A model generated the notes under the pieces. The model did not search any database. It was not told where the DNA came from and worked only from the letters and a program-made list of their open reading frames with translations. A stretch of 64,000 nt of DNA from Scatophagus argus (lineage: Eukaryota > Chordata > Actinopteri > Scatophagidae), in contig NC_058493.1 in NCBI RefSeq assembly GCF_020382885.2, positions 20,209,499-20,273,498 of the forward strand. Reading direction: 5' to 3'. This document shows, in pieces, positions 25,559 through 37,400 of this stretch; position 1 is the stretch's first letter, and the number at the start of each line of letters is the position of its first letter. The position numbers and the translations under genes were made by a program.

Positions 25559-25593
<35 letters not shown>

Positions 25594-28500
25594 ACTGTTG
25601 CTAAAGTTTTATATCATGTGGAGTCATTTTCTTTCTTCACTGACTTGTAGATTTATCAGTTATAGGTCGGATGTTATGTCTTTGAAACATTTAATTTGTG
25701 AATTTGTGAATTTAAACAATCTTGTTGAATCTTCCTGCTTTTTTTTTGTTTGTTTGTTTTTCCAGGAATATTTCTACCCCAAATATGTCGGTAAGTTTGC
25801 AGAATTTTGTGTTTCTTAATATGCAATGATATGAGTTTTGTTAGCCTTTACCGGCCTATTCTGATAAAGAACGCTTGTGTGTTTGCAGCATGTTTGGGTT
25901 CACACCGTGTGGGAATCAACAACCAGAACTCGGATTCTGGCATCCCATCTAACCTTCGCACCTGTGTGAACGGTGAGGGCCTTTTCAGGAGGAGAAGTTT
26001 GCTTTTTAGTGTGTAAGGCTAATAAAAGCCAGCCTGACCAGTGAACGCTTTTATCAAACACCCCGTCTGTGCCGGCGTGTACAAACCTGATTTTTCACAC
26101 TGCAGAGATCAGTAACCAGTGCACACCGTTTCCGTGCTACAAGGAGGGTTCGGAGCGCTGCGTGGACGGCCAGGCTTCCTTCCTGTGTGTGTGTAAACCT
26201 GGCTGGAAGGGGCCGCGCTGTGAGAATGGTGAGTTCTTGATGTATCATTTTGGTTGGATGTGTCAACATTTTATGCTTAAATGCAGACTTAATTTAACTC
26301 AAAAGTGATGCACTTAATTAGGGATGCACCGATACCCAGCATCCCTACGTTTAACCTTTTGAAATGATTGTGCTGGCTGCTCATAAATGTTGCCGTGTGA
26401 TGTTTTTTGACCGGGCAGACATCGACGAATGTTCCGATCCTGAATTCCCAGCAGGATGTAACCAAAAATGTCACAACTTCCCTGGCAGTTTCCAGTGCCT
26501 GTGTGAAGATGGCTACTTCATCAATAACAAAATCAGCTGTGTGGGTAAGACTTCACTTCAAACTTCAGCTACACCAAAGGGCAGAGGTACAGTTTTATGT
26601 ACTTTCTCTGTGTGTGTGTGTACTCATCGCTTATGTCACATATATGACAAGGCATCCAGCTGCTTTACAGTCCCTATGGAAGAGGATCATAAAGCGCAAC
26701 TAAGCAGCTGAGCAAACACGTGTTGCTGCACGGTGTAATATTCTTTTAGAGAAATTCCTTTTTTATTTGTTCATATGGACGGTGGAACCCTACGCTCTTC
26801 ATAACAAAAACTGTCATCCAGCTGTTCTCCTCAGGGCCCGAGCACTTGTTATTTTCTAGAGCTGACCTGAGGTGACTTCTTATGTAACAGAATGTGGGAA
26901 AAAAAAAAGCTTTTGAAATATGAAAAGATGGCCCGTCCTTTTTGCTGTAAACAAGCCTGTGTCTGTCAACTCTCAGAACTTACTTAAAGCCCGTAGATGC
27001 CTGTTGCCTCATTTCCGCTTATTTCTATCTGTGCTGCGTCGTGGGTGGACAGTTCACTCAGTGTTTATCTTTGAGTGTGCCGAATGCTTTTTGAGTACAA
27101 AGTCTTCACAAACATAGACTGAGTCAGTTTGGTAAATTTGCTTTATCCTCTTTTTTTCATGGGCTGCGGATATTTAGACTGGTTCTGCACATAGGTCTAC
27201 AATACATATCTCAACTGGTGCAGAAATTGCAAGCAAACACTATTGTAACTGTAAGCTGTATTCTTTTCGCCACATCCAAATTTATTTATTGCTTCTCTGC
27301 CAGGTTAAACTTTACAGCCACATATCTCTTCCTAGAAGTCACCAACAGGGATGACTTATTTCACTGCAATTATTTCACAGTAATAATGTAAAGGTAATAG
27401 CTGCATCAGAGGTAGGCCATCAAAATGAAAACTCTATGGGATGAAAGGATTTGAAGATTGGAAGTGTAAGAGTTTCTAGTTATTTTATTTTTTGTCATAT
27501 TTTTCAATTACATCCTTGTACCAAAGTTATACTTTAAATCTACCACGTGTAGTTAATTTCCCCATTTTAATCAGGATTTAGTTGATATCACATGAAGATT
27601 TGCCCATTGTTACTTCTTTATACTTTACTGTTCCAGATATCAATGAATGCCTGATGTACCCCAGTATCTGCGGAGAACCAGCTAAATGTGTCAACACACC
27701 GGGGATGTATGAGTGCAAGTGTCCTGAGGGTTTCAAATATAACTTCACTTCCAAGACCTGCAGTGGTGAGACTCATTGTTCCTGTCTTATTGCCAAGAGT
27801 CGTATGGTCTCACAAGTGAAAAACCTGACTATAATAAACCAGATTTTTGCTAAATCCCTCTGATCTTACACCTCCATTAAAAATCCATTAGAAAGTCAAA
27901 GCCTGTAAATGTATCTTTTCCTGTTGTTGCAGATGTCGATGAGTGCAAGTTCAATGTGTGCGATGGGACTTGTATAAACACAGCGGGCAGCTACGAGTGC
28001 CACTGTGATGGTCGTCAGGGATTTCGTTTGGCGGAGGACAAGCGATATTGTGAAAGAATCCCTGTTTGTGTGGATCTGCATGAGTACAAACACCCTGAGA
28101 TGCTTTACCTGGGGGAGCAGTTTACAGGCCTTCCTGTCATCTACCTGCGTTTTCGTCTGCCGGAGAACACAAAGTGAGGGTCTATCACGACCAGACACAC
28201 ACACACACACACAAATGTGGTGTACTTGTTTTCTTAAACGATCCTAAAAACATGTTATGTGTTTTACCCCATGAAACCAGTAACATCTCTGCTAAATTTA
28301 GCAACAATAGAAAGTTAATCCTTGATACCGTTAGTCTGAAAAAAATTAAATTAAGTGTTAACTCAAAGTCCTACTGCAGCTTTATAGATTGAAATTCTGA
28401 AAATAAATCGTAGTGGATGTGAAGCATGTTTTTTTTGCAATTGGGCTTGAACATCAATAAGGTCACTCCAGTTACATTTGAGTAGACCTATTAAAATATG

Positions 28501-31500
28501 TTTTTACGATTACTGTAGAAACTCGTATTTCTCTTTTTCTGGTTCTGGCTGTTAGGTTTGCAGCAGAGTTTGACTTCCGTACATTTGACCCAGAGGGAGT
28601 AGTGCTGTATGCAGAGTCCTCTCAGGACTCGTGGTTCATGTTGGGGCTGAGAGGTGGTCGCATTGAAGTCCAGTTCAAAAATCAGCACACGTTTAAGGTC
28701 ACCAGCGGAGGAAAAGCCATTAATGATGGACAGTGGCATGTGGTAAGAAAGTGCTGCAGGCCAGCAATTTCCTACATACACTCAACTTGGTCCCCTAGTA
28801 GAGGAGGTGCTAATGGATAAAGTGGACTGATGGAAAGTGGATTGTGAAGTGGTGACAGTGTGCTCCGGTGCTGAAAACAGTGAGAGAGACTTATGATGTG
28901 TAACATGCAGATTTCTGTGGATGAACTGGAGAGCAGCATCAGTGTGAAGATCAGCAAGGAAGCTGTGATGAGCATCAACAGCCCAGACAGTCTCTTTACT
29001 TCAGTTAATGGCAAGCTGGAGACCAAGGTCTATATCGCCGGGCTGCCCAACCGCACGGACAACGTCATCAAACCTGTAAGCAGCTCATCAGAAAGCATAC
29101 GCGCACACACGCACAATGAATCATCCGGCAAACACAGATCTTAAAAAAAACTGTATCAGAATCACCTAACACAGTGAAATTAAAACACATGGGGATCTGC
29201 ACTGGACCACTTCCAATGTTGTGTGTCCGTCCATCTATTAGATCAACCCTCGACTCGACGGCTGCATCCGGGGCTGGAACTTGATGAACCAAGGGGCATC
29301 CGGAGTGAAGGAGGTCATCCAGGAGAAAAAGAGTAAACACTGCTTTGTGTATGTGGAACAAGGGTCGTTCTTCACCGGAGCAGGACTGGCACACTTCGAC
29401 ATAGACTACAGTGAGTAAGTTAAGTTATACTTTATTAAATCCTGTGGGAAATTTTGGCCTTTGTATTTCATCCATCCGGGCGGCACGGTGGTGCAGTGGT
29501 TAGCACTGTCGCCTCATAGTCTGGGCCCTTCTATGTGTAGTTTGCATGTTCTCCCTGTGCCTGCGTGGGTTTTCTCCGGGTACTCTGGCTTCCTCCCACA
29601 ATACCAAAAACATGCACATTAGGTTAATTAGCTACTCTAAATTGTCCCTAGGTGTGAGTGTGAGAGTGTGTGGTTGTCTGTCTTTGTGTGTTGGCCCTGC
29701 GATTGACTGGCGACCAGTCCAGGGTGTACCCCGCCTTTCGCCCGTAGTCAGCTGGGATAGGCTCCAGCTCCCCCGCGACCCTGACGGATAAGCGGTATAG
29801 AAAATGGATGGATGGATACATTTCGTCCATCCCAAATATGGAGGAGTACTGAGTGTCCACAGCAACAGTGGTTCAAGTATGCTGCCAACAGGTGTGTTAG
29901 CAAACAATGCAAAGAACATACAGTGTAGACAGATGTAGTTGGTTCCACTGTAGCTGTTACATCTATGTTTCATATATCCCATCTCATGATAGACCTCAAA
30001 CTTGTGTTTCCCTGTGTGTACGGGTGTGTGTAACCAGGTGATTCTGGGAGCTGGAATGTGGACATAAAGATGAACATACGTCCATCCAGCAGCACAGGTG
30101 TCCTCTTTGCTCTCGTCCACAACAACACAGTCCCTCTGTCGGTTGCTGTTTTAACGCAGGGAGAAGAAGATGCTGTGAGTTCATACAAACTTCCCAGCAC
30201 CTTTAACGCGTATCTCTCTAACACACATAAGTACAACACACACTATTAAATTTTGCCCTGCTGTTGACCTCCATGCTCCAGAATCTGCAAGTGTTCCTGT
30301 TTGGCATCCCTGTGGCAACGCTGGATTCCCTCATGCTGTGTTACCCTGACCGGCTGACAGTGCAGCTGAACGTGACTCCTGCCGAAATCCAAATCTCAGC
30401 CAACTCCTCCACTGTTGCCTACATGAAGTCCGATGCCCTGCGTGAGGCACTGGAGCACCTCAATGCCACAATGCAAAACCCCATCAGTACATATGTTGGT
30501 GGGATACCAGGTTGGTCAAAGCAGCTAGGAAAAGTACGAAAGTAACTCTTTTGAAGATAACTATGAGCATAATTTATGAGATAAATTTGAATGCTATAAA
30601 AGAACAAATGTGGCTTCTTGGCTATAATCATTTCAGTATGAATACCATATCTGTCTATAGGAAAACCTCTCCATATGTTTGAGTAGAAGTTCAAAGCATT
30701 CCTAAACTGAATCCTCTCGATGGTGCTGTAACAGCATAACTGCAGGCTGCTCTCGCTGGTGGCTCTGTGAGACGGAGGTGAATGCTAATGTCGCTATGCT
30801 AGCATACTTGCATTATCAATGCTAACACGCTGACACTTGGCAGGTATTATGTGATCCATTGTCACAGAATTTGCTAACCAGCTCTAAACAACAGCAGCTG
30901 AGATTGATAGGGATGTCATTATATTTGCAGGAATGCACGCACATATTAGACAGTTTACATTTTTGGCCAGATGATGGCACCAGATTAAAGGTTAAGGGTT
31001 CACCATTACACTTAATCCTGTGGGGGGAAAAAACATCCATACAGTATTTCATTTCTGTCCATCCAATGTTTCTTAAAATATTTCTTGTGAACAAAAGTGG
31101 TGGGCCGACTGACAGACCACCATTGTAACCTGCGTATCCCTGCCTCTAACATGGTTAAAAACTTTGTCTTTCGTTCCTTTTTCCTTCCTCTGAACAAACA
31201 ACCCTGGCAGATTTCTTGTTAAGTGTATGACTGAATAAATTAATTCAGTAAAGTCAGACTCTCTTGGTGTGGGCTGGAATATTTGAGTTTTACACTGTCA
31301 GACTGTGATTCTGTTCTTAACTACAGTCATGAAATTGTGGCTTATCTCATCAGGTAACTTTAAGCTGTTACTGGGTTTGCTGTTCGGTTATTTATGCTGT
31401 TAATTTATTTTGTAGCCTTGGTATTAAAATAGGTTATATTTAGCACTGCCCCTCGTTTGTCTCATTCTCATACTCACTGACTGTCGCAATCTCGCTCTTT

Positions 31501-31691
31501 CAGATGATGTCCCATTAACCGCCACCCCCGTGACGGCCTTTTACCACGGCTGCATGGACATCTCTATCAACGGCGAGCAGCTCGACTTTGACGAAGCTCT
31601 CAGCAAACATAACAGCATTAAGTCCCACTCCTGCCCTCCCGTGTCTGCCCCGGAGAGTCACCCCGATGCAGCGCAACCGCATGGAGAGTGA
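24274..31691 (+). CDS. pros1: Vitamin K-dependent protein S
   Basis: Protein S is a secreted plasma cofactor of activated protein C and TFPI and a TAM-receptor ligand. Exons: 24274-24352, 24978-25135, 25766-25790, 25889-25972, 26106-26228, 26419-26544, 27637-27765, 27933-28173, 28556-28742, 28911-29075, 29242-29410, 30038-30174, 30282-30510, 31504-31691. The product is 679 residues (human 676). Order: hydrophobic signal; propeptide ending in FLSRHRR; Gla domain ([17 protein letters not shown]); thrombin-sensitive-type loop C47-C71; four EGFs, each with the Asp/Asn hydroxylation pattern ([48 protein letters not shown]); two LG domains. Protein S rather than Gas6 is favoured by the 25-residue loop (Gas6 has 18), by [17 protein letters not shown] and by [11 protein letters not shown]4 and the start of LG1 share one exon, where human has two. 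Several N-glycosylation sequons are present. Confidence 0.95.
24951..24972. repeat. (GT)n tract at the pros1 exon 2 acceptor
   Basis: Eleven GT units end 3 nt before the AG at 24976-24977, leaving only 'ccc' as pyrimidine tract in front of the propeptide/Gla exon. Confidence 0.95.
25345..25520 (+). repeat. Dispersed 'attattgat..' repeat, copy 2
   Basis: It resembles 16763-16905 (tgattattttcattattgat, aaaatgtcagattatttcct). It lies in pros1 intron 2, with a (T)n run at 25562-25591 just after it. Confidence 0.4.
26545..27636 (+). other. pros1 intron between EGF2 and EGF3 exons
   Basis: A 1.1-kb AT-rich intron with no recognised exon or named repeat. Confidence 0.6.
29478..29819 (+). mobile_element. 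SINE-like element, copy 2 of 3 (B box deleted)
   Basis: Same family as 11601-11977. It has an intact A-box-like tggtgcagtgg but lacks about 27 nt covering the B box (cctcatag joins tctgggccc directly). It ends in (ATGG)n and is flanked by a 13-bp duplication with one mismatch (29465-29477 and 29820-29832). It lies in pros1 intron 11. Confidence 0.85.
30762..31128 (+). repeat. Dispersed 'gctaatgtcgctatgctagc' repeat
   Basis: In pros1 intron 13. It runs from a palindrome-rich gctaat/gctagc head through ttggccagatgatggcacca to aagtggtgggccgactgaca. It resembles a common teleost dispersed family; a reverse fragment occurs at 3863-3972. Confidence 0.5.
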
Positions 31692-33860
31692 CCTTAATTA
31701 ACAACTGGATCAGACTTTAGTCCCTCACTTTAGTCAGCATCCCACAGTGGCCACTTCTTGGGATATTTTAGAACAGGAAGTATAGTTGAGGAGATGGGAG
31801 GGTGGAAGGGGTGAGAAAGAAGTGACAAGAAGAGGCGATAAAGGTAGATGCTTACAGTCATTTTTGTCGACTTTCTCTGATGGATTTTTTTTTTAAATTT
31901 TAAGCTTTGTCTAATAGCTTTTCATCCGTGCAGTATTACCGCTCCCGTCCCGGGAGCATCTTGTTTTAGTGTGGCACAACGAAAGCTGACTCGCCAGTGA
32001 GCTAGTAGGAAGCTGGATTGCTGGATGACGTGGTTGTAGCAGTTTGTTGCAATGAATTAAATGCTTCCCAAGAAACGTTTGAAAAGAGCTGAGCTCTGTA
32101 GCATGCCATGTTTTGAGCAAGAGATGTTTGTTGTTAATGTTTGTGTAGATAAATAAACAAATGGTCACTGCTGACCAGGCTTTGAGGCCACCTGCATCTT
32201 TGTCCCTGGTGTTGAATCGTGGTACTGTCTCTGAATTCTTCAGTTCTGGTCTTGTGGGGGCATATGCTGTTGTTGTTGGTTGGGAAGGTAAAAACCGCAG
32301 AGAAGAAAGTTGATCCTCCAGGCTTTTGACCCAATTCTCTTGTATTTTCTAGTTTGAATTGCCATCCTTTACGGGAGCGCTGCCTTCCTGACGTGTTAGC
32401 ATTGGTTAATCAATCTTTATTAACATACTTTATCGTTTTACTGTTTCCAGAACGCATCGTGGTCGTTTTTAGATGCATACCGCTCTCTTTATGGCTGGTC
32501 TGGCAAGACTACAAGTGGTGTTGTTCTTCTTTTTCTGCCCTTCTCTGGGTTTTCATGTGTTCAGAAGTCACCTTGTAAATATTACAAGCCATCTTTTATA
32601 TATAAGTTAAATGTAGTGTTCAGTGTTGTGTTTGTTTTATGTTAGTTTTAATAAAATTGGTCAAAGCAACCTTATCTCACAGTGCTGAATTTACAAAATT
32701 AATTTCTGGTGGCCTTGGGATTTTCTTATTCTTGCTGGAGGCCATGTTTTTGGTACAGCTTGTGTCCTAAGTCCTTTGTATATCAGTTATTTACAAAATG
32801 CTGTTTGACGCAGTTGTGTTTTCCTTTGTCATGATTTTTTTTCCTTCATTTTGAGGCTTCTGTCGGGACTGATGGAAATGCAGCACTGCATCATCGTGCT
32901 CCATTCTGCCACCATCAGTCCACTTTAAACTAGGCTATCAAATGTGTATTTTCGTTCAGGATGTACTACACACAGTATATTGGCAAATCTTTATGCTGTT
33001 TGAATCAACACACCCATGAATTGTTTTGGTTATCTTAGCAATACTTTCAGGCACATCACGTTATTGTTTACTAAGACAATACTAATTAAGATTTTTTTTT
33101 TTTAGATTAATGAAGAGCGCTTCGACTAAATTATTAAGTGCAATTTGTAAAACAGTACGAAGAACAAAATAGTTCAACATGTGACACCTCATAGCCTGAC
33201 CTGAGCCTACATACAGAACTGAGAGTGCAGAGGGAGAGCATAAAGAGCACAGAGGACTGACGTGGACTGTGTTGTAAAGACATCAGATAGCAAAAACAGG
33301 AAACGACACTTAAACCAGATTTTTCAATCACACAAGATTCAGGGAAAACGAAAGAGAAAGAATGACTGCGTGTGAAAAGAAAGTATGGGTCTAAAATAAA
33401 CTGCCCTGAAAGGTTTCTGTTTGTTTTTGTAAGTCAAGCTGTTAGATACATATAGTGGAGTAAAAAGTACAATATTTGAAGTGTTAATAATAAAAAAAAA
33501 GCAAGTAATGTACAAGTACCACAGATTTGTACTTTAGTAAATTACATTCCACCATTGACAATACCAACCAGGCAGTGAGCACTGCAGTGAAGACTATAAA
33601 AGCATTAAATACCAGTGGCCTTTTAGCTTTGTTTCTATACTTCATGAGTGTAATAACGGTTACACACATTCATGTTTGTACCATTTGTACCACATATACC
33701 ATTTCTCCCCAACACTCCACAGAGTGACCTTAACCATCACGGCTGAATGTCTAACAGTAATGCTAACCTAAACCTGATTGTAGACCTTAAAACCAAAAAA
33801 CCAAGTCTGAACCACAAGGTGACAGGAGCTCCCCATATGTCGGTGTGCAGTCAGCACAAA
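31692..33860 (+). other. pros1 3' UTR and pros1-gas6 spacer
   Basis: This follows the pros1 stop. Canonical poly(A) signals stand at 32152-32157 and 32650-32655, giving a 3' UTR of roughly 0.5 or 1 kb. The remainder up to the gas6 promoter region is AT-rich with no recognisable exon. Only about 2.7 kb separates the pros1 stop from the gas6 start codon. Confidence 0.6.
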
Positions 33861-34429
33861 ATCTCACACTCACACACACACACACACACACACACTGAAC
33901 AGAAGAGAGGGAGGGAGGGAGGGAGGGATGAGAGGTGTCCGCATCAAACTCCTGCCTGCACTTTTCAGAGCTACTCCCCCCTCCTGTAGCAACAGAGGCG
34001 TGCAGTCTTCTCCGCAGAGTGGGGACTGAGTCCGGCTAGAGAGGGCTCAACACAAGAGGAGGGTCAAAAAGAAATAAAGTGTAGACCGCAATGGGGACGA
34101 GCTGATCTGCAGAGAGAAAAGAGGACGGGTCGTTTTATGTTTGTTTGCTGTGTTGTGAACGATATGCAGCAGAAACACGCGGCGCTTTAGCTCGCGACGC
34201 TCCGGTGGCGGTGATTTAACATAAAAAAAAAACAAAACGTTAACGGCCAACGGTCGGAAGTACCTGAATACCTGCAGCGTTTCGCACTAACATTAGCCTC
34301 GGCTCGGTGCGAACAGCGTTGACATTGAGAAGACGGTGAGACTGAGAGACAGAGACGGGGGTGAAAGACACGACAAAGACGGGACAGGAGAAAGTTTCTG
34401 AAGCTTGGCGCAGACATAGCGGTTAAACA
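33861..34429 (+). promoter_or_regulatory. Putative gas6 promoter and 5' leader
   Basis: GC content and CpG frequency rise before the gas6 start. A (CA)n tract (about 33868-33896) is followed by a (GGGA)n purine run near 33906-33928, then GC-rich DNA. The start codon at 34430 has A at -3. No TATA box was recognised; the transcription start cannot be placed by reading. Confidence 0.45.
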
Positions 34430-37400
34430 ATGCGGCTGACCCCGACAAAGTCCCTTTCATCGGCAGCCCTGCTAATACTGCTAGTTGTCCGCTGGTCCGA
34501 CAGCAGTAAGTAAACAATTACATGCTAGGCGGCTAGCTAGCTGGCTATGACATTTGTGCTGTGGCTGATGATGATACATGCCCCAGTTATTAACGTCATT
34601 AACGGTGCTTTAACAGTAGGTGTGTCGCAATCTTTCTCAACTGTTTTCGTTTTTTGGGAGCCAAAAAATATTGCCTAACTCCACAGTTGTTGACCTTCTC
34701 TTGTTCTTGTGGGTTAATTAATGTATTATGGGGATGTCTTTCTTTTGTAGTTTCATTGTCTCCCCAGGAGGCGAACCAGTTTCTGAGCAGACACAGGAGA
34801 GCCAATCAAGTTTTCGAGGAGACGAAGCAGGGACACTTGGAGAGGGAGTGCGTTGAGGAGAGGTGCTCCAAGGAAGAGGCCAGAGAAGTCTTTGAAAACG
34901 ACCCGGAGACGGTGAGTATGGTATACATTATGGCACCAAACAAACTAAAGTTGTGGTTTTCCAGTCAAGGTTGCATGCAGGTCTCCTCTCCAAAACACAA
35001 CCACAACACCACACCTTCCATCTGACTTCTTTACAGATTCAAGTACTGCAGTACTAAACACTCAGTAAAGTCTGTTAACTGACCAAAACACTGTTACCAC
35101 TTGAAATCATGAAACCAGAACTGTAGTTTTTTTCCCCGCTTAGTATTTATCAGAGAACATATATGCGAGGTCAGTTGTTTACATCATGTTCGTATTGACG
35201 GAAAATTGATGACTGTAATGTAACACTAGACTAATGATTCATTGTCTGGGCTGCTGGTGTTCATGCTCCAATAAGTCCAGAGCGCTGATAGCTGTCAGTG
35301 TGCATAATATTCCTATGTTGAAGACAACAACATGTTTTCTTATCCTTTTGTTTGGTTGTGTGACAGACATTGAGTCAGTGTGACTAAGCTTAAGTTTATT
35401 AAATACAACTTTAGTGAAGACACAGCTGTCCCTGGACCCCCCACCCCCCCTTCATATTTACATGAATACATGAACATACCCTGTTAGTCCTGTGTCTTGT
35501 TTTTGATTTAAATATGTTCCATTTGCTGAAATTTGGCCCCTATCTACTAGAGATCTGCTTGGCTTAAGTTCCTGCCAAATATGGAAAACACCTGGATATC
35601 TTTTCTCCATCTCCCCCCTCTCGATCTGTTTAGCTGTATGTCTACACATGCCCACTGTTAGATATCCCTTACACACAAACGCATGTGAATCATGCAAACA
35701 CACTGCTTTGATACTTTGAATCTGAGTGGTTTCTGTGGGAGCTGATTAGGTGTTTTCTGTTCTGAAGCTGAACATGGACTGAGAAATCTGTTTCATTCAA
35801 CATAGTGTGCATTGCCTCACTAAGCTGTATACATGCTTCCGCTTTCTTTTTTTTCTAGTTGATGTGCACCAACAAACATAATCCATCACACTGTGTTTGC
35901 TCAAGAATATTTACTGCAGATTAGTTACCATTCTGCATTCATGAATGATTAGCCTTTCCATCCATGTGAAGATGTAAGCCTGTTGAATATGTACTATATA
36001 CGGAAAATGCAAATAAGCTCCTAAGACATAAATAACGTCATGTTTACAAAAAACGTGAGAAGTATTTTCATTTGTTGGCTGAGAGTGCAAACTTTTAAGT
36101 CTTCCATGTGTGTTTTATTTGTCAGTGTGTGTGAATGTTACCCCAAAAGACAGTGTGGGCCATTTGTGGTAGCAACAAGTACATCTCAACCCTGTTAAAC
36201 ACTTTTGATTTTGCATGTTGTCAGTTTTACCATTTGATTTGTGAGTCACATATTCATGGAGTGAGTGTTTTGCGCTAATGATGCTGTGTTCGTTGACAGT
36301 TGCTCTTGTAGTCAAGTTTTGCTGTTTTGAGTTGTTGCGGAGAAATGAGGCAATCAGTGACTCAGAGATTACGCACAAAGATTAGCTAAGTGGGGAGACG
36401 TGGACGCTGATGGAATACTGTGAGGGAGAGGATTATAGCGAAGTTGAGCTGGATTCAAAGGAAAAGGTGAAGTCAGGTGACATACCCTCGAGCTGAGTTT
36501 GAATCAGCTGGACGCATATGCCCAGCAGAATAGCGCTTGCGTGTCTGTAGTTTTCTACCGTGTCATGTCACGTCACCAAGCTGCAGTATCATTCATAGCT
36601 GCATTATTCATTCTTAAAGTGCCCCTTCTCTGACTCCGCATTTTCTTCTGCTGCAGCTCTGTGGCTCTGCAGAACAAGAGAGAGTGGATTGTTCCAGGAT
36701 ACTCATGATGATTATCCTTGGCAACACATGCACCCACACCAAGCTTCTGTTCTCTCAGTTGACCTTTCAAGAGGCACAGAAAACTGATAAGAAATGTGTC
36801 ACGACTGACGGCTGTATCAGAGTTAAGATTATTAAAAGCCCCAAATTAGCTCTGGGAGAACACTACCTCCTAACCAAATCTGACCTTTACAAATCAGTTG
36901 TTGCATCTAATCAGAGGTGTAATCAGGCTTTATATTGTGTAATATGTTCCTAGCTTTAGCAGGCTTTTGTACAAGAGACTTTTTTCACCTCAGCCTGCTG
37001 CATCTGGCTCCTACTGCAGCAGAAGCTCTCTAAAGTCTCTGTGCCCCCGGAGCCAGTCTTTCCATTGGTAGATCATCCCAAATGTTGGCCTACATGTGGA
37101 GAAGTGCTGCAGCCAGGAGGCGGGAGGGATGCTGCTACTATCAGGAATGCAGAGAATCCTCAGGAAGCCTTTGGCAATGGGCCGCACCCATTAGAGAGAG
37201 ACAGAACACACACACACAGATTACAGAGTAATCATAGTGTAATCTCTGTCGAGATAAACACACACGCACAGACAAAAATCGTAGTTGAAATTAATGATTG
37301 TTTATGAGCTGCTTTTCACTCCCATGAGTGTGAACACAGAGATGAGGTATGAAACTGAACCAAACCCTAGATTATGTCGAGTATTAACAGGAACCCCCCT

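Noticed and set aside
24274..31691. First Gla-EGF-LG gene as a second gas6 copy from the teleost genome duplication
   Set aside because: The 25-residue Cys loop, [13 protein letters not shown] and CPEGFKYN match protein S, and the length (679) fits human PROS1 (676). Teleost whole-genome duplicates would also not be adjacent.
34768..34911. Start of gas6 exon 2 at the internal AG (34766-34767)
   Set aside because: Joining there shifts the frame relative to exon 1; the acceptor at 34749-34750 keeps [17 protein letters not shown] in frame.
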